DNA from: Roseivirga sp.
GTDB taxonomy: Bacteria > Bacteroidota > Bacteroidia > Cytophagales > Cyclobacteriaceae
Direction of reading: 5' to 3'
Assembly (NCBI GenBank): GCA_029262895.1
Contig: JAJCYM010000069.1
Coordinates: forward strand, 41,499 to 105,498
Length of the DNA: 64,000 nt
Shown here: in pieces, positions 29,401 to 39,417 of the stretch
Position numbering within the stretch: the first letter of the stretch is position 1
Layout of the letters: the number at the start of each line of letters is the position of its first letter
The notes under the pieces: model-generated
Told to the model about the DNA's origin: nothing
The model's database searches: none
What the model saw: the letters and a program-made list of their open reading frames with translations, nothing else
Program-made: the position numbers and the translations under genes

Positions 29401-32400
29401 CAACAATGGTCCCGCAAGAGCCACTGGGGTTGTGGTCGAAGATGTTCTGCCTAATGGTTACACCTTGGTGAGCACTACTACTACACCAGGAGCTTCTTTC
29501 GATAGAACCACTGGAATCTTCACCGTAGGAAATTTGGTGAACGGAGGAAACGCAGTGCTCACTCTTAGAGTACGTACCCTTGCTACCGGTGAGCACGAGA
29601 ACACGGCCACGATTACAGCAATCGATCAATTTGATACGGACGTCACCAACAATAGCGCAACAAGACCTGTGACCATACAACGAGCGGATATCAGCGTTGT
29701 GAAAGTGGTTGACAACGCTGCGGCCAATGTCGGTGCAGATGCTACATTCACAGTCACCGTAAGCAATGCAGGTCCGGATGATGCATCGAGCTTAGTCATT
29801 TCGGATTTGCTGCCAAGTGGCTTCACTTTAGTTAGCTCAAGTGTCGCTTCAGGTACTTATAACAGTACTACTGGAATCTGGACAATAGGTGATTTGGCCA
29901 ATGGTGCTAACACTACCCTGACCGTAACGGGAACTGTATTATCGCTTGGGGATTATAACAATGTGGCAACTGTCACTGGCTCTGATCAGGTGGATGATGA
30001 CACTTCAAACAATTCGGCAGCCATTGAGGTTATTCCTCCACAATCAGACTTGAGCATCTCAAAGGCAGTAAATGCAAACAATCCGAATGTGGGTGATCAG
30101 GTGACCTTTACTGTGCTGGTGACCAATAATGGTCCGGATCCGGCTGATGCTACGAATGTAGAAGTTACCGATGCCTTGCCGAGTGGCTACACCCTGATTT
30201 CTACTACAGAAAGCCAGGGTTCATATAACAGCACCACTGGTCTTTGGGACATAGGCACTTTGCCGAATGGCTCTTCTGCTACATTCACAATGACAGCAAC
30301 TGTCAATCTTAGCGGAGATTTCACAAACGTGGCACAAATCACAAACTCAGATCAATTCGATCCGAATCTTGGAGATAATACGGCCAGTGCGAGTATTGTG
30401 GCACAGTCTTCCGATTTGAGCATGGCCAAAACGGTGAGCAATGGTGATGCTAATGTAGGTGAGAGCGTAATCTTTACAGTGACTATTACCAACAATGGGC
30501 CGGATGCTTCTACTAACACTACCGCACTGGATCAATTGCCTTCGGGCTATGAATTGGTAAGTGCCAGTGCGTCTCATGGAACATACAAAACAAGTACTGG
30601 AGTATGGACTGTCGGCACCATAGCCAATGGCGATGATGCGGTGCTCTCTATAACAGCCATAGTGCTGGAAACAGGAGAATTCACAAACACCGCTACAGTC
30701 ACCGGCTCCGATCAGGACGATCCTGATGATTCCAACAACTCAGCCAGTGCTGTGGTAAATGCCTTACAATCAGACTTACAAGTTGTTAAGATTGTGAACA
30801 TTACCACCCCTATCATTGATGAGCAAGTAGTATTTACGGTAACCGTTACTAACAATGGACCTTCCCCTGCCACCAATGTTGAAGTGACCGATGTGGTGCC
30901 TGACGGTTTCTTACTGACAAGTACTACCGTGAGTCAGGGTAGCTATGATGTCGCTACCGGCATTTGGACAGTTGGTGACGTAGCCAATGGAGGAAGTGCC
31001 GTGATTAACTTTATCACCAATGCGCTGGCTACTGGTGATCACACCAACATTGCCACAATCACGGGTGCTGATCAGTTTGATCCGGACGAGACCAATAACA
31101 GCTCAAACCAGTCCGTTGTGGTACAAACCGCAGATATTGGTGTCAATAAGATAGTAAGCGATGAGACCGCCAATGTTGGGGAAAGCGTAGTATTCACTAT
31201 TAATGTATTCAATAATGGCCCGGATGCCGCCACCAGCCTGGAAGTACAGGATTTACTGCCAGATGGTTATGAGTTAGAAAATGCAACCGAAGAATCAGGG
31301 AGCTATACCTCCTCTACCGGAATTTGGGACATTGGTACGCTGGCCGCGAATGACACGCTAACGCTAACCATTCAAGCCGAAGTACAGTCGACAGGTGACA
31401 TGACCAATACTGTGTCAATCACCAATTCTGACCAGGTAGACCCTGATACCAGCAATGATGAGGGCAGCGCAACGGTTGTCTTCCCTGAAGCTGATCTGGC
31501 ATTGACTAAATCTTCGGACATTACCAGGGCTGATATTGGTGAGGAGGTAAACTTCACAATTACCTTAACCAACAATGGTCCGGACCAAGCCAATAATGTT
31601 GAGATTTCTGAAAATATCCCGAGCGGGTTTATACTTATCTCAACAGAGGCGAGCAAAGGTGATTATGATGCAGGAACAGGTATGTGGAGCTTAAGTTCAA
31701 TGAACCTTAATGAACAGGCCACATTGAAAGTCACTGTTCAAACCAAGGCCGATGGAAGCTTCTCCAATACTGTCAGCGTAAATGATGTGGATGAGTTTGA
31801 TCCAAATACGGCCAACAACAGCTCAACTTCCAGCATATCACCAAGAACAGCCGACTTAGGAGTAACTAAAACAGTGGACAATGACATTCCGAACATTGGT
31901 GGAGAAGTTACATTCACGATTTCCCTCACCAACAATGGACCAGATGATGCCACAGACATAGTTGTTACTGATCAGTTGCCTTCTGGTTATGAATTGATCA
32001 GTACTACGGCTGATGCGGGTTCATATGACGTTTCGCAATCTGCCTGGGTACTTGATGGCATTAACAATGGCCAAACACTTAATCTCAGTATTACAGCCAA
32101 GGTATTATCTGATGGCAACTATGACAACACGGCCACCATCAGCAGCCTGGATCAAAAGGATAACAATGCTGACAATGATGTAAGTGAAGTGGAAGTCAAT
32201 CCTCCTAAGGTGGATATCGAAGTCATCAAGGTAATTGACAATGAAGAGGCCAATATTGGTGATGAAGTAAACTTCACCATTACCGTAAGGAATAATGGGC
32301 CAAATGGTGCTTCGGATATCAAGCTCGCAGAGCTACTGCCTTCTGGTTATACCTTTATTCAGCATTTCATTAGCCAGGGAACTTATGATCCGGTTACAGG

Positions 32401-33637
32401 TATCTGGGATGTTGGCGTAATGATCAATGGAGGAGTTTCCTTTATGATTCTAAGGGCTACGGTAAATGGAAGCGGTAGCTATACAAATACCGCCAGGGTA
32501 ATTTCGGTATTCCAGTTCGACCGCAATGACGTGAATGATCTATCTTCCGCATTTACCTCCATTAGACGAGCCGATGTCGGGTTAACGAAAACTGTCAATG
32601 ACATCAGCCCGGTTATCGGTGATGAAATTACTTTTACCGTCACATTAGCTAATGCAGGACCAGAAAGAGCCACCAACATTGTTGTAAGCGATCCTCTGCC
32701 TGACGGATACGTTTTTGTCGGCTCAACGAGCACTGGTAGTTATGATAGAGACACGGGCCTTTGGACAGTTGACACATTAAATGTGGGTGCGGCAGTAGTA
32801 CTACAAATGAGGGCAATTGTCCAATCGTCAGGAGATTTTGTCAACGTGGCGAAAGTTGAGGATTTAGATCAAACAGATTTGAATCTCTCAAACAACGAAG
32901 CCTTAATTAAAATTTTGCCAGACATTGCCGACCTATCAATAACCAAATCGGTAAGTAATGTAAGGCCTGAATTGAATGAGGAAATCACCTTCTTTGTAAC
33001 AGTGGTGAACAATGGGCCAAACACGGCTACCAATATCACAGCCGTTGACATCTTACCAGGTGGTTATACCCTGGTCAGCACAGTCATTGATATTGGCACC
33101 TATGATGAGGTGACAGGTATTTGGTCTATTCCTGCATTAGGTGTAGCTGAAACAGCAACCCTTGCCGTAACCGCGACAGTCAATGCAGCTGGTGAATACC
33201 TGAATACGGCCACAATAACCGGAGCCGATCAATTTGATCCTGATAATTCTAATAATGAAGCGTCTAAAAAGATCATCTTGCCACGAGCCGACTTATCCGT
33301 AGTGAAAACGATAAGCGATGATGATCCTGAAAGTGGAGGTCAGGTCACGTTCGTGATTCTTGTAAATAATGCCGGAGAAAATCCAGGAACTAATGTAGTC
33401 GTCAATGAAGCACTGCCTTCTGGTTATGAATTCGTTAGTGCCAATACTACTTTAGGCACCTATGATCCTGTTGCCGGCACCTGGAATATTGGAATTCTGG
33501 TGGCCGACCAATCTGCCGTTTTGAGTATTGTCTGCAACGTGCTTGATGAAGGAGAACATACTAACACAGTGGATGTAGCAGGCACCGAGGTGGATCCGGA
33601 TGAGACCAACAACTCCAGTACCGTAGAACTGACTTTC
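803..33637 (+). repeat. Tandem array of 91 DUF11 repeats with 4/8/16-unit higher-order periodicity
   Basis: I counted 91 unit starts by the motif [SAVIT]-[DE]-[LIV]-x-[ILMV]-x-K. Unit length is about 120.5 codons (361.5 bp). Units of one class recur every fourth copy: the FVSSNTxFGTY type appears as units 10, 14, 18, 22, 26, 42, 58, 62 and 66. Many pairs are most alike eight units apart (12 and 20: starts 4772 and 7664, 2892 bp). A 16-unit shift relates, for example, unit 29 (10913) and unit 45 (16685), 5772 bp apart. DNA identity is much lower than protein identity because synonymous codons differ between copies. Confidence 0.85.
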
Positions 33638-34234
33638 AACAACCCACCTTTGGCTGAAGACGATGATTTCAATATGCTTCAGAATACCACCATAAACGGT
33701 ATTGTCACTATGAATGACAGTGAAGCAGATGGAGATGTATTGACTTACAGTCTGGTTTCGGCTGGTACGGCAGGAGAAAACGGAACACTCACCTTCAACG
33801 GTGATGGCTCCTTTACTTTCGTACCAAATCCGAATTTCTTTGGTGAAGTAACATTCACTTATCAAATATGTGACAACGGAATCCCTGTAAGATGTGATGA
33901 TGCCGTTGTAACGATTACCGTAACTGAAGATCGGGCAGTTGATCCAGGAAACGGACTTTCTCCTAACAATGATGGTTTGGGAGATGAGATATGGCCAATA
34001 GAGGGTATCGACAAATTCCCGAATAACTCTGTCAAAATTTTCAACAGATGGGGCAACCTGGTTTGGGAGATTAAAGGATATAATAATGCCGATAAGGCTT
34101 GGGGAGGCTTGGCTACCCGAGGCCTGTTGGTTAATGAAAACGGTGAACCGCTTCCTGCTGGTACCTACTTCTATGTAGTGGACCTTGGGGATGGTACTAA
34201 ACCGTTGAGCGGATTTGTAGTTTTAAGAAGGTAA
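14462..34234 (+). CDS. Giant DUF11-repeat adhesin, C-terminal portion with T9SS type-B (CHU_C) C-terminal domain
   Basis: This is the same reading frame as the upstream fragment. The nominal GTG start at 14462 has no signal peptide and lies in the tail of repeat 38, so it is probably not a genuine start. It holds 53 DUF11 repeats (numbers 39-91, to about 33637). A cadherin/Ig-like domain follows ([10 protein letters not shown], then [12 protein letters not shown]). The last 95 or so residues match the gliding-motility-associated C-terminal (CHU_C, TIGR04131) pattern: [46 protein letters not shown] and a final VVLRR. Such type-B signals direct export through the type IX system and are usually paired with a PorP/SprF protein, which is exactly the next gene. 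Only three cysteines were noticed, all in the last repeat and the following domain. Repeats 69-91 are more divergent and more acidic than the central ones. Confidence 0.85.
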   Translation: MNQADADNTNNSSMVTVVPMVADLNLTKTVDNSTPNPGDDVIFTVNLLNQGTSAATGVTVTDLLPSGFTLVSAVASQGTYASGTGLWTVGSLANTATATLTIRATVKTSGVFTNTASITTSDQFDGDNTDNTASDAITLQTSDINISKVVDNAVANVGENVTFTVTALNDGTDNATNLSISDQLPSGFAFVSATPSAGTYNSGTGVWNIGTLNNAANATLSITATVLSSGTYTNTATVSTLDQFDPDNTDDSASETVVPPLADLAITKLVNNVSPNVGDLITFTITLTNNGTAAASGVEVTDLLPSGYTIGTVTPSTGTYVAATGIWSVGSLANAATATLTINATANSTGDFTNTATITDADQFDPNVGNNTANATIVTQSADLALTKVTSDATPNVGDEITFTLTLTNAGTDLATNVVVTDLLPSGYTFVSSSTTFGTYSATTGLWNVGSVSTTQTPVLTIGASVLSTGDYNNTATITAADQDDPTTTNNSSTANVDAQTADLSIVKLINTSTPIPGAQVVYTITVTNNGPDAATGVTVSDRLPSGLTFVTATPSAGTYDSNTGIWTVGGLVNSSSATLVLTGTVLTTGNFTNVANIAGADQFDTDISNNSASQGLTVQQADIAITKAVDNNTANVGENVTFTVTVANAGPDNATGVVINDLLPSGYAFVSQTPSVGTYNSTTGVWTLGSLNNGSNATLTIVGTVQASGDYGNTASLDAIDQIDGNNSNDQDTETVTPPRVDLSITKTVDQERVNTGDEITFVMTVTNNSTSASATSVSVTDLLPTGYTLTGNTPSQGTYVTGTGVWTIGTIAKNAIATLAITATVNASGNFDNTATITATDQFDPDTSNDSASATTTKQSADIAVAKTVSDASPQIGDEITFTITATHTGDDDATGVAITDALPTGYDFVGATTANGSYDSGTGIWTVGTIATNTTVSLTITVSTKSTGTYDNTATLTGIDQADSNAGNDAATVVVVPQEADLNLSKTVDNAAPIPGADVVFTVTVENQGGGQATNVEITDQLPSGYSLVSFSTSQGTYVTGTGIWTVGSLANGGSASLTVRATVLATGNYINTATVSASDQFDDDSSDNSASRAVVVQSSDISLTKVVDNSTANVGQNVIFTITANNAGPDAATNLEVLDQLPAGYTFVSASTAAGTYSNATGIWSVGTLANGANATLAITATVASTDDNLNTASVNELDQIDPNNTNNSATATVTPPVADLSISKTVNTNTPTVGEEVIFTLTVTSESSSTADATNVAVTDVLPDGYTFVSANTASGSYTAGTGIWDIGTVTNGGSVSLTINATVNATGDLTNVARVTASDQFDPNLGNNTATVSTNSQAIDLAVTVTPDVTSQDVGGNVTFTVTLTNNGPDAATGVIANDLLPTGFALVSSTQDFGTYDENTGTWNVGTLVNGATATLTIVGTVQSTGDYTDVISVISANQTDLASSNNQASTTITALLSDVSVTKVVSNTTPIPGEQIEFTITASNAGPNSAREVQVTDLLPSGYTFINATRTKGTYDNTTGIWNIGTIGNSSVQTLIIRASVNASGTYLNTASISRNSTFDTDNSNDSATATVTVQAADLSVTKVVSNSVANVGENITFTITTANAGPDNATNVEILDQLPSGFTFVSATASQGTYNATSGVWSTGNVNNAANATLTIVATVQSTGNFTNTASIQRLDQNDTNTGNDTASALVTPPNADLTITKIIDNASPNVGNNVTFTIRLTNDGPDQATGISVTDQLPSGFTFVNATESQGAYVSASGIWTVGSLANGATATLEVLATTLATGDRTNTATITASDQFDPDSSNNSSSVSSGIQNSDIGIAKTVNNLTPNVGDVAVFTITVNNVGPDAATGLQVTDQLPSGFTFVSATPSRGTYDNTTGLWNIGSLNNAGVATLTVNATTLSTGVFLNTATVSAADQNDPDATNNTSSVTLDPMIADLSISKAVDNATPVPGEDVIFTINLSNQGPDAATGIQVTDQIPSGFSIVSAVASQGTYTLSTGIWAISSLANSATATLTIRTTVQSTGDFTNTATITAVDQFDSDNTNNTASASVTLQSADINITKVVDDATANVGETVIFTITATNQGTDRATGLTILDQLPSGYNLISANPSAGSYVSATGIWTIGQLTSGSSATLTVTASVLSSGTYTNSASVNTLDQIDPDTTDDSTSAVVTPPIADLAVTKIVSNSNPNVGDLITFTVTVQNNGSSTATGIELTDQVPSGYTLVTPTPSVGTYDTNSGIWTLGSLANAASATLTMTATVNESGDFTNTARVSASDVFDPNEGDNTASVSIIAQSSDLEITKSIDDAMPNVGDNVTFTINLTNHGPDPATSVTALDQLPSGYDFVSSNSNFGTYSQATGIWTAGSIANGQTATLTIVATVNETVDYSNTATITGSDQEDPEGANNTSTVTVTTQFADLNVSKTVDNTSPIPGEDVIFTVTVLNEGPNSATNVQITDLLPDGYVLVSSNASVGTYTASTGLWTISSIGSTGSAVLTLRATVQSTGTFTNTASVTASDQFDVDNTDNSASESVTVQASDIGLTKAVDNATANVGENVTFTVTATNNGTNTATGLSVSDVLPSGYTFVSATSNQGIFTSATGNWNVGTLTNAGVATLEITATVLSTGVYENTASVSTLDQVDGIPGNDTASATVNPPRADLNLTKTVDSNNPNVGDVVTFTVTLTNNGPSTATATGIAVTDQLPSGYALTNATTTPGTSYNNVNGIWTVGSMDLNDQVVLTIQATVKENGDFTNTATVSSSDVFDPNEGDNTASASIVAQSADLAITKTISDATPNVDEEVTFTISVTNNGADAATGVVVTDQLPSGYDFVSAATSFGSYNNTSGLWTIGSIGNGAAATLNLAAKVKSTGDYDNTASITSSDQDDPDSSNDSETVNVTAQFADLNISKAVDDATPVPGDDVVFTVTLLNEGPNTATGIEVTDQVPDGYSVVSTSASVGTYSTTTGLWTLSSLGSNASATLTIRATVQSAGIFLNTATITASDVFDTDNTDNLASASVTPQTADVSIAKTVSNAAANVGDNVTFTVVASNAGPNTATGLVLQDQIPSGYTLISAITTRGTYNSGSGLWTIGQLSNAGTATLTITATVLASGDYANTASVNALDQNDPDDSNDQSTATVDPPRADLALTKIVSATSPNVGDVVTFTVTLTNNGPSVSAATGIQVTDQLPSGYTLGTATPSAGTYASGTGIWDVGNLANGATETLTITATVLATGSFTNTATITAATEFDPNEGNNTASASIVAQSADLSLTKVVSDATPNVDENITFTVTVTNDGADAATNVEVTDLLASGYDFVSANTSFGNYNSSTGLWNIGALANAQVATLTITAKVRATGDYNNTATISNSDQDDPQPLNNTETVEVDAQQADISLTKVVDNTTPIPGEQVVYSITVTNNGPDAATNVEVSDRLPSGFSFAAFTTSTGTYDSNTGIWTVGDLVTSSSAVLTLRTNVLATGSHLNVANVNASDQFDPDESNNSVSQGVVVQVSDLAMTKIVDNGTANVGESVIFTITVTNGGVDAATNVEITDRLPSGYSFVSSSPDQGTYDQFTGIWNVGTIANGSAVNLDVVATVLASGDYGNTVTVTELDQNDPDESNNTATTFVNAPRTDIGLLKEVNISRPNVGGEVEITVTVVNNGPNAGSNVEVTYLLPDGLEFVSDNPSQGSYTSSNGIWDIGDLPNGGTQTLTVTAKVLESGSYVNNSTITDLVQHDPVEANDEADVTIFPTQADLLIEKVVDNGGPNIGENVVFTITVTNNGPDAASGITVEDDLPNGFTFLLADASQGGFNNTNSVWTVGDLVNGASATLNITALVKSDGNYTNTATILGADQFDPDETNNEASSTPRPQRADVTLSKTVDNANPNPGDIITFLVTAFNIGPDAASGVQVVDQLPSGYNLESAFASQGSFDVPTKTWDLGTLGDGGSAVLVMTVSVNASGNFDNTAIITASDQFDPDATNNSGSASITLQKADVGIAKTVDNDNPNIGDRVIFTVTVNNDGPDVATNVTVNDLIPAGYDIVSSTVSQGGYNATTGIWGVGSLDNAGSATLSVTATVTSSSAYNNTAEIIGLDQLDENAANDVASQTITLQQADLSITKVVDNATANVGEFINFSVVVTNNGPDLATGVRALDQLPSGYTLINANTNGNGVYNENTGVWVIGELANGSSVTFNIQARVLLEGEFENIASISAVDQVDANDSNDTASAAVSSPQVDLAIGKTVDNANANEGDPVVFTVTVTNIGPDNADASGIEVFDQLPNGYTLVGTPATSQGTYNSTTGLWQVGNLIKDAAATLTINATVKATGIFTNVAEIIAAEQFDPNTGNNLASVSVGLQLSDLIITKTASDEVPNVGDEITFTIEVLNDGPDPATGVTVNDALPNGFFFVSATSTTGSYNGTTGVWDIGSIQTAATVALEIKATVRSTGDYVNTATIATLDQVDSDITSNISTVTVDPQIVDLAITKTVDISNPSVGDDVFFTITVTNNGPDNATSVQASDLLPAGYALVNSSASVGTYDDGTGLWNIGNLVASANAVLNIRATVVSNQNLQNDASIDFADQFDPDTANNTASAGSDVSTSDINLLKVVDNPFANVGENVVFTITASNDGPDQASGLNITDNLPSGYTLVSAIASTGSYTANSGVWAIGDLADGASATLTVTATVLGDGEYNNLAAVSSLDQFDPDEANNQSDANTAPPQVDLEVMASVDESNPNAGDQVTFTFTVQNNGPDDGSGIALSALLPSGFTFVSADPSLGTYDESTGEWTVGNLGNGSLEVITITATVNNSGEFTTTAAVADADQFDPNNNNNSASAGVTLQGADISIVKTVDNAEPNVNEDVTFTINVANAGPNDASNLEILDLLPSGYSLVSATPSQGTYNTGTGIWAIGTLSGGGSESLSVQATVLNTGDYDNTASVNSVDQSDPNSGNNSSTVSAPPQLLDLVITKVVDNDTPIINEEIVFTVTVSNNGPARATGVVVEDVLPNGYTLVSTTTTPGASFDRTTGIFTVGNLVNGGNAVLTLRVRTLATGEHENTATITAIDQFDTDVTNNSATRPVTIQRADISVVKVVDNAAANVGADATFTVTVSNAGPDDASSLVISDLLPSGFTLVSSSVASGTYNSTTGIWTIGDLANGANTTLTVTGTVLSLGDYNNVATVTGSDQVDDDTSNNSAAIEVIPPQSDLSISKAVNANNPNVGDQVTFTVLVTNNGPDPADATNVEVTDALPSGYTLISTTESQGSYNSTTGLWDIGTLPNGSSATFTMTATVNLSGDFTNVAQITNSDQFDPNLGDNTASASIVAQSSDLSMAKTVSNGDANVGESVIFTVTITNNGPDASTNTTALDQLPSGYELVSASASHGTYKTSTGVWTVGTIANGDDAVLSITAIVLETGEFTNTATVTGSDQDDPDDSNNSASAVVNALQSDLQVVKIVNITTPIIDEQVVFTVTVTNNGPSPATNVEVTDVVPDGFLLTSTTVSQGSYDVATGIWTVGDVANGGSAVINFITNALATGDHTNIATITGADQFDPDETNNSSNQSVVVQTADIGVNKIVSDETANVGESVVFTINVFNNGPDAATSLEVQDLLPDGYELENATEESGSYTSSTGIWDIGTLAANDTLTLTIQAEVQSTGDMTNTVSITNSDQVDPDTSNDEGSATVVFPEADLALTKSSDITRADIGEEVNFTITLTNNGPDQANNVEISENIPSGFILISTEASKGDYDAGTGMWSLSSMNLNEQATLKVTVQTKADGSFSNTVSVNDVDEFDPNTANNSSTSSISPRTADLGVTKTVDNDIPNIGGEVTFTISLTNNGPDDATDIVVTDQLPSGYELISTTADAGSYDVSQSAWVLDGINNGQTLNLSITAKVLSDGNYDNTATISSLDQKDNNADNDVSEVEVNPPKVDIEVIKVIDNEEANIGDEVNFTITVRNNGPNGASDIKLAELLPSGYTFIQHFISQGTYDPVTGIWDVGVMINGGVSFMILRATVNGSGSYTNTARVISVFQFDRNDVNDLSSAFTSIRRADVGLTKTVNDISPVIGDEITFTVTLANAGPERATNIVVSDPLPDGYVFVGSTSTGSYDRDTGLWTVDTLNVGAAVVLQMRAIVQSSGDFVNVAKVEDLDQTDLNLSNNEALIKILPDIADLSITKSVSNVRPELNEEITFFVTVVNNGPNTATNITAVDILPGGYTLVSTVIDIGTYDEVTGIWSIPALGVAETATLAVTATVNAAGEYLNTATITGADQFDPDNSNNEASKKIILPRADLSVVKTISDDDPESGGQVTFVILVNNAGENPGTNVVVNEALPSGYEFVSANTTLGTYDPVAGTWNIGILVADQSAVLSIVCNVLDEGEHTNTVDVAGTEVDPDETNNSSTVELTFNNPPLAEDDDFNMLQNTTINGIVTMNDSEADGDVLTYSLVSAGTAGENGTLTFNGDGSFTFVPNPNFFGEVTFTYQICDNGIPVRCDDAVVTITVTEDRAVDPGNGLSPNNDGLGDEIWPIEGIDKFPNNSVKIFNRWGNLVWEIKGYNNADKAWGGLATRGLLVNENGEPLPAGTYFYVVDLGDGTKPLSGFVVLRR

Positions 34235-34247
34235 GGTGAAAAACATG
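34235..34247 (+). promoter_or_regulatory. Shine-Dalgarno-like AAGGTGA that decides the SprF-family start
   Basis: The sequence GTAAGGTGAAAAACATG runs from the adhesin stop codon into the next gene. AAGGTGA sits five bases before the ATG at 34245, which favours that ATG over the in-frame GTG at 34236. The GTG lies inside the ribosome-binding site. The gene therefore begins 10 bases after the adhesin stop, suggesting translational coupling. Confidence 0.5.
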
Positions 34248-35165
34248 AAGCTGATCAAAAGAATATCGACCTTAATTGCAATACTGGTTACCAGTCATGG
34301 GCTGTTTGCGCAACAGCAGGTAATGTTTACGCAATATATGTTCAATGGCCTGGCCATCAATCCAGCCTATGCGGGTAGTCACGATCATGTGACTGCCACC
34401 GTTCTGGCCAGAGAGCAATGGGTAGGTTTGGAAGGTGCACCCGCAAGTCAAACTTTTAGCATACACTCTCCTATCAACGCCAGTGGCAGTGCTAATCTTG
34501 GCGCATTGCTTATTCATGACAAAATCGGGGTTACGGAACAAACCACCAGTTATTTGGCCTTTGCTTATAGAATCAGGTTTAATGGCAGTTCACGGTTGGC
34601 TTTTGGTTTACAGGGTGGGTTTAGCAATTACAATTCAAAATTCAGCCAAATAAGCAATGTAGATCCGGTTTTTGCCAATGGAGATGTCAATGTTAATCGC
34701 GCAAATTTTGGCGCTGGCCTTTACTTCAATACCCGGAATTTCTTTGCCGGGGTTTCAGTGCCCCAGCTTATCAGAAGTAACCTGGAAGTGAATAATAGTG
34801 ACTCTGATTCCAGGTTGGAGCGTCATTATTTCGGATATGCGGGCTTTGTCTTAAATCTCTCTCCGGATTTAAAATTTAAACCTCATTTGCTTATCAAATA
34901 TGTGGAAAATGCACCCATTGAATTTGACATCAATGCCAGTATGCTCATTAAAGAGCTGGTTTGGCTGGGGCTGTCTTATCGTTCATTCGATTCATTCGAT
35001 GCGATCCTTCAGGTTCAATTGTCCAAGCAATTTCAAATTGGATATTCTTACGATTTTGCAACAACCACAGATTTAAGAAGGGTGAATGCAGGTTCGCACG
35101 AACTTATGATACAATACCGTTTTGTGTTTGGCAAGAAAAAGATCATTTCACCAAGATACTTCTAG
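34245..35165 (+). CDS. PorP/SprF family type IX secretion membrane protein
   Basis: This is a 306-residue protein with an N-terminal signal peptide (MKLIKRISTLIAILV... cleaved near FAQ). It has the family hallmark right after it: QQVMFTQYMFNGLAINPAYAGS. The rest is a series of short beta strands ending in an aromatic-rich LMIQYRFVFGKKK tail, as expected for an outer-membrane barrel. In Flavobacterium johnsoniae, SprF is needed for secretion of the giant adhesin SprB; members of this family are typically encoded directly downstream of a CHU_C-ended cargo gene, as here. The assigned role, a dedicated outer-membrane partner for the preceding adhesin, is inference from family and position. It is followed after three bases by the OmpA-family gene, so the three are probably co-transcribed. 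Confidence 0.9.
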   Translation: MKLIKRISTLIAILVTSHGLFAQQQVMFTQYMFNGLAINPAYAGSHDHVTATVLAREQWVGLEGAPASQTFSIHSPINASGSANLGALLIHDKIGVTEQTTSYLAFAYRIRFNGSSRLAFGLQGGFSNYNSKFSQISNVDPVFANGDVNVNRANFGAGLYFNTRNFFAGVSVPQLIRSNLEVNNSDSDSRLERHYFGYAGFVLNLSPDLKFKPHLLIKYVENAPIEFDINASMLIKELVWLGLSYRSFDSFDAILQVQLSKQFQIGYSYDFATTTDLRRVNAGSHELMIQYRFVFGKKKIISPRYF

Positions 35166-35168
35166 GCC

Positions 35169-37334
35169 ATGAGATCTCTGAGAAAAATATTGACCGCAGC
35201 GTTCTTAATCATCATGACTTTGAGCACATTTGCCCAAAGCCGATCCCGATTGGATGTGCAAAGAGCCGATAAGCTCTTTGATGGTTTTGAATATGTAGAG
35301 GCATCCAAATTGTATGAGCGACTTATTGGCCGGGATTCGACCTTTAGTTATGCAAAATTGAGGTTGGCTGAATCTTATCGAAAAATGAACCAACCGAATC
35401 AAGCTGCCAGATGGTATGCAGAAGTGGTTGATGATTCTATTTCAAGCCCCATTCACAAACTATACTATGCCCAGGCACTAATGAGCGCAAGGGCCTATAA
35501 CGAGGCACGAACATGGCTAGTACGCTATAAAAGTGAGTCTGATGACAAGGAAAGGGCGGATCAGTTGATTTCAGGAATAGACAACTTTGAGGCATTCTAT
35601 CAGGACTCTTCGCGTTACAAAATCGAGACCGTTCATTTTAATTCTGAGGGAGCAGATTTTAGTCCGGTCTATTTCAGAAATGGCCTTGTATTCAGTTCCA
35701 ATCGAGATAAATTCAATATTGTAAAAAGAAAACACGGCTGGGACGACACCAACTTTTTGCAGATTTATTACACAGACCACCTTTCAGACAGTGTGGACAA
35801 GACCGTACCTTTTAGTAACCTGCTTAACACTAAATATCATGAAGGGCCTTTGACCTTCTATGACAATTATGAAAAGGTAATTTTCACACGGAACAATTAC
35901 AACAGGCGCAAAACGGTTAAATCCGAGGACGAAACAATCCATTTGCAACTCTACCTTTCAGAAAGAAGTAATATCAGCAAAGAATGGAGCAAACCTACAG
36001 CCTTTGCCTTCAACAATTCCGAATATAGCGTTGGTCATCCTTCCATAACTGCGGATGAAAAGACCCTGTACTTTGCTTCTGATATGCCTGGAGGACAAGG
36101 AGGGGTTGATCTTTATGTAAGCCGCTATGTAAATGATCAATGGACTGAACCTACCAACTTAGGTCCCAAGATAAATACTACCGGAAATGAGATGTTCCCC
36201 TTTGTGCGTGACAGTCTGCTGTACTTTTCGTCTGATGGCCACTATGGACTTGGAGGCTTGGACTTATACAGAGTTTCGCTTACCGACACTGCCGGTGTGG
36301 TGCAAAACCTCGGCATTCCTATGAATTCCAATAAAGATGATTTTGGATTCATATTGGATGATTCCGACACTTCAGGCTATTTTACCTCAGGCCGTGAAGG
36401 CGGCAGGGGCAGTGATGATATCTACAGCTTCAATATTCTAGAGCCACCAAAACCAAAGGAGGTTAGCATCAAAGGCATAGTTGTCGATCAGCGTACGAGC
36501 CAACCCTTAAATGCGGTAGAGGTAATGCTAAACGATTCACTTCGAGTCATGACAGACAATGAGGGCACCTTCGAATTTGTACTGGATTGGGATCAGACCT
36601 ATGAGTTTAGGGCATCCAAACCGGATTGGACCACTGGATTGGATTCTGCTTCCACCTTTAATGATGAACTGGACAAGGAATTTTTAACCATCCCCATAAG
36701 ACAGCTTTTAATCATCAGTGGAAATCTGCTCAATCCGGAAGATGGTGCTCCGGTAGACAATGCATTGTTAACTTTTACAGACACAGCTTCAGGAGAAGTT
36801 GATTCTGTTAGCACTGATGAACAAGGTGTGCTCTATTTTATTGCACAACCTGATTCAGAGTATGATGTGTTTCTGGAAAAACCAGGCTATTTCAATTTCA
36901 GGACTAAAGTCTCCACGGGATCAGAGCCCTTCGGTAAGATTGCTTTTGACCTGGAAATGGATCCCATTGTAATTGGCCGGGCAATCAGAATCGAGAATAT
37001 CTACTTCGATTTGAATAAATCGGATATCAGACCTGATGCAGCAATTGAGCTGGACAAAATTGTGGCCATGATGACCGACAATCCAACCATTCAAATCGAG
37101 CTAGGTTCTCATACGGACTCCCGAGGTGGTGATCCTTACAACCTGGCCTTATCTGACCGAAGAGCCAGATCTTCAGCAGCCTACATAGTTTCCAAAGGTA
37201 TTGCCTCCAACCGCATTGTGGGTAAGGGTTTTGGTGAAACACAATTGGTAAACCAATGTGTAAATGGAGTCAGGTGCGAGGCCGATGAACATCAGGCCAA
37301 CAGAAGAACCGAATTTAAAGTGGTCTCCTTTTAG
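35169..37334 (+). CDS. PorE-like OmpA-family protein (TPR, beta-propeller, CRD, OmpA domain)
   Basis: The protein has 721 residues with a signal peptide (MRSLRKILTAAFLI...FAQ). Residues about 30-130 are TPR-like (LYERLIGRDSTFSYAKLRLA). About 150-420 form PD40-type propeller blades (GLVFSSNRD, TLYFASDMPGGQGGVDLYV, LLYFSSDGHYGLGGLDLYR, GYFTSGREGGRGSDDIYSF). Two carboxypeptidase-regulatory-like folds follow at about 430-505 and 512-597. An OmpA peptidoglycan-binding domain occupies 605-721 (YFDLNKSDIRPDA, GSHTDSRGGDPYNLALSDRRA, NRRTEF). This order matches PorE of Porphyromonas gingivalis, which tethers the T9SS to peptidoglycan. Its place just after the SprF-like gene supports a role in exporting or anchoring the adhesin. 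Whether it is the general PorE or a cargo-specific paralogue cannot be told here. Confidence 0.85.
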   Translation: MRSLRKILTAAFLIIMTLSTFAQSRSRLDVQRADKLFDGFEYVEASKLYERLIGRDSTFSYAKLRLAESYRKMNQPNQAARWYAEVVDDSISSPIHKLYYAQALMSARAYNEARTWLVRYKSESDDKERADQLISGIDNFEAFYQDSSRYKIETVHFNSEGADFSPVYFRNGLVFSSNRDKFNIVKRKHGWDDTNFLQIYYTDHLSDSVDKTVPFSNLLNTKYHEGPLTFYDNYEKVIFTRNNYNRRKTVKSEDETIHLQLYLSERSNISKEWSKPTAFAFNNSEYSVGHPSITADEKTLYFASDMPGGQGGVDLYVSRYVNDQWTEPTNLGPKINTTGNEMFPFVRDSLLYFSSDGHYGLGGLDLYRVSLTDTAGVVQNLGIPMNSNKDDFGFILDDSDTSGYFTSGREGGRGSDDIYSFNILEPPKPKEVSIKGIVVDQRTSQPLNAVEVMLNDSLRVMTDNEGTFEFVLDWDQTYEFRASKPDWTTGLDSASTFNDELDKEFLTIPIRQLLIISGNLLNPEDGAPVDNALLTFTDTASGEVDSVSTDEQGVLYFIAQPDSEYDVFLEKPGYFNFRTKVSTGSEPFGKIAFDLEMDPIVIGRAIRIENIYFDLNKSDIRPDAAIELDKIVAMMTDNPTIQIELGSHTDSRGGDPYNLALSDRRARSSAAYIVSKGIASNRIVGKGFGETQLVNQCVNGVRCEADEHQANRRTEFKVVSF

Positions 37335-37382
37335 AGAACCATTACATTCATCTTCAAGTATACATAAGGGTTAGTCAATATT

Positions 37383-38207
37383 TTGAAGCAAAAAATCCTG
37401 TCATATAAAAACGCGATATGGGTGAAAATCGCTTTCACCATTGTCGTGGTATTCTTACTCTCTTCTATCCAGTTTGTTCAAAAATACGGTTGGTCAGAGG
37501 TGACTGGTCGAACCTTGCAATTCAAAGATGTACTGCTCATGTATATGGGCTATGGCATTCTGGGCTTGTTGAGTGGAGTTGTTTATTTCTTCCACAACAG
37601 ATTTCAGTTTTACAAAGAACAGGTTTTAAAGTGCCTCGTGATCCATGCTGGGGTAAGCGTTATTTTTTCCTTTCTCCACAGCTTAATATTTAGTGGAGTT
37701 TATTATATAATCGAGCCCATTTGGCAAGATTATGCATTCTCCCTGCTCTATAAGGATGTGTTGCTCAACTATTTCAATTCAGGATTGATCTTCTATTGGA
37801 TCGCAATTATCTTCTCCGAGGCCTACAATGGCTTTTTTGGCAAGGCAAAGTTCAGTACCGGGTCAGATCAGGCTCCGACATTGGTTATTAAAGACCAGGG
37901 CAAAACGTACATCCTGGCTATGAATGAAATTCAATACATTCTTAGTGCCGACAACTATGCCAAGGTGGTTTCAGCAGATAAAAAGGTAATGACACGTGAG
38001 AGTATGACCAATTTAGAGAAGAAACTCGACCCCGATTTGTTCCTGAGAATCCATCGGTCGGCTTTGGTGAACAAAAACTTCATCTCTGAAATCAATCGAA
38101 CTCCTACAGGAGAAATTAATCTAGTGATGAGCGACTCTGCCGTCCTTCCTATGAGCCGAAGAAGGAAGGAAGTCAAATCTCTTCTTGCCCTGGAATACCT
38201 GAACTAG
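37383..38207 (+). CDS. Membrane-anchored LytTR DNA-binding regulator
   Basis: About 274 residues. Four hydrophobic segments lie in the first 150 residues (for example IAFTIVVVFLLSSI, GYGILGLLSGVVYFF, LIFYWIAIIFSEAYNGFFG). The last 100 residues form a LytTR domain: QGKTYILAMNEIQYILSADN, DLFLRIHRSALVNKNFI, LPMSRRRKEVKSLL. Proteins with this four-helix plus LytTR layout are common in Bacteroidota and bind DNA from the membrane. The start is uncertain: the longest frame begins with TTG at 37383, a GTG follows at 37422, and no in-frame ATG precedes the first helix. It begins 48 bases after the PorE-like gene on the same strand and may belong to the adhesin operon, so regulation of that cassette is possible but unproven. 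Confidence 0.8.
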   Translation: MKQKILSYKNAIWVKIAFTIVVVFLLSSIQFVQKYGWSEVTGRTLQFKDVLLMYMGYGILGLLSGVVYFFHNRFQFYKEQVLKCLVIHAGVSVIFSFLHSLIFSGVYYIIEPIWQDYAFSLLYKDVLLNYFNSGLIFYWIAIIFSEAYNGFFGKAKFSTGSDQAPTLVIKDQGKTYILAMNEIQYILSADNYAKVVSADKKVMTRESMTNLEKKLDPDLFLRIHRSALVNKNFISEINRTPTGEINLVMSDSAVLPMSRRRKEVKSLLALEYLN

Positions 38208-38313
38208 GTAGCCATTCGCTACAATTCCGCAGCCACTGACCACTTTGATTACCTAGAAACTAAATTTTACGGTTTTGAGAGAAAGATTGCACCAAAGCAA
38301 AACACTCAAACCA

Positions 38314-39339
38314 ATGAAAACATTATTCATTACCGTTGCCTTTTCACTGTGCAGCTCACAGCTCGCATTCGCCCAATCCGGCCCTCCTATTCAGGATACC
38401 ACCAAGGTGGTCAATGTGAGTAAGAAAGTACTCGAGTCTTATATAGGTCTCTATTCATTCGAAGAAGCTGGCATTCAGGTTGAATTTATGATGGAAGACA
38501 AAAAGTTAATGGTGTCTGTTCCCAGCACTGGCACATTCCAGCTTATTCCCGGATCAAAGACCGCCTTCAGGGTTAGGGAACTTGGAGCACAACTGGAATT
38601 CTCCAAAAACGGAGAGGGACCCGTGAAGCTTTATCAAGGAAGTCGCGTGTTCAACGGTGAAAAAATAGAAAAGCCTGAAGTTGATTATGTCAAGGTGATT
38701 CCCGGTGATGCCTCCGTAAATTATAACAAGTTGTTTACACCATTCACCGCTGAATGGAATCTAATAATTCGAGAAAAGAAGGTAGGAACAGCCACTACCA
38801 TTTTAAGGCATACGGTATTTAATGAAGAACCTGCATATAGAGCAGGTTCAACCATTAGATATGAATCCATGAAAAATGTGCCTTTCGATGATATTGGGAT
38901 ATTTTCTAAAAAAGACTTTGCTAAAGTATGGGCACGTAATGCGATAAGTCAAAGCGATGAAATCACTTCAACCTTTAATGGCACTTCGGTAAAACAGGAA
39001 TTTCTCAACATTAAAACTGGTGATGTTACTGAAATCAAAAACATTTCCTACGATGACAGTCCTGTCGGTGCGGGCATCTATCTCTTTCTGGCCTCGGATA
39101 TTAAAGAGGGCTTGGCCATTCAATTCCCTGTAGCGGCCATAGCAAAGTCGGCCTGGGCCAAGGCTCACGTGACCGGCAAAGAGACCATCCGCATAGAAAG
39201 CCTGGATAAGACTTTTGATGCCTGGAAGATTGAATATGCTTCAGGAACTGTCCATTGGGTGGTTGATGAAGCACCCTATATGGTGAAATGGAAAATGCCT
39301 ACTGGCATGATTTGGGAATTGGCCAGCTATGGCAATTGA
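38314..39339 (+). CDS. Secreted protein of unknown function (DUF3471-like N part, DUF3108-like C part)
   Basis: I do not firmly recognise this gene. The ATG at 38314 gives a clear signal peptide (MKTLFITVAFSLCSS...FAQ) and a protein of 341 residues; the longer frame from TTG at 38275 would put 13 polar residues before it. Residues about 35-120 (YIGLYSFEEAGIQVEFMMED, FQLIPGSKTAFRV) resemble the small beta domain DUF3471 often attached to beta-lactamase-like proteins. The remainder (AEWNLIIREKKVGTATTILR, then WKIEYASGTVHWVVDEAPYM) resembles the DUF3108-type beta-rich periplasmic fold. It stands alone, between the LytTR gene and a terminator hairpin. The product is probably periplasmic or outer-membrane associated; no catalytic motif is visible. 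Confidence 0.6.
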   Translation: MKTLFITVAFSLCSSQLAFAQSGPPIQDTTKVVNVSKKVLESYIGLYSFEEAGIQVEFMMEDKKLMVSVPSTGTFQLIPGSKTAFRVRELGAQLEFSKNGEGPVKLYQGSRVFNGEKIEKPEVDYVKVIPGDASVNYNKLFTPFTAEWNLIIREKKVGTATTILRHTVFNEEPAYRAGSTIRYESMKNVPFDDIGIFSKKDFAKVWARNAISQSDEITSTFNGTSVKQEFLNIKTGDVTEIKNISYDDSPVGAGIYLFLASDIKEGLAIQFPVAAIAKSAWAKAHVTGKETIRIESLDKTFDAWKIEYASGTVHWVVDEAPYMVKWKMPTGMIWELASYGN

Positions 39340-39382
39340 CGAAAGTTACAACTGGTTGTTCATGGCCAGTTGCATCTTATGA

Positions 39383-39413
39383 GGAGCTATCTGTTGGTGA
39401 TAGCTCTTCTTTT
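39383..39413 (+). terminator. Rho-independent terminator after the secreted protein gene
   Basis: A perfect 8-bp stem, GAGCTATC (39384-39391) with GATAGCTC (39399-39406) and a 7-base loop, is followed by TTCTTTTC on the + strand, 44 bases past the stop of the preceding gene. Confidence 0.65.
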
Positions 39414-39417
39414 CCCG

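Noticed and set aside
803..33637. A CRISPR array or other DNA-level repeat array
   Set aside because: The period is about 361 bp, the copies differ at synonymous sites and the frame is coding throughout; it is a protein repeat.
682..34056. Dozens of minus-strand frames of 60-160 codons inside the giant adhesin
   Set aside because: They are shadows of the repetitive + strand gene: they recur at the repeat period, are low-complexity and have no independent starts or signals.
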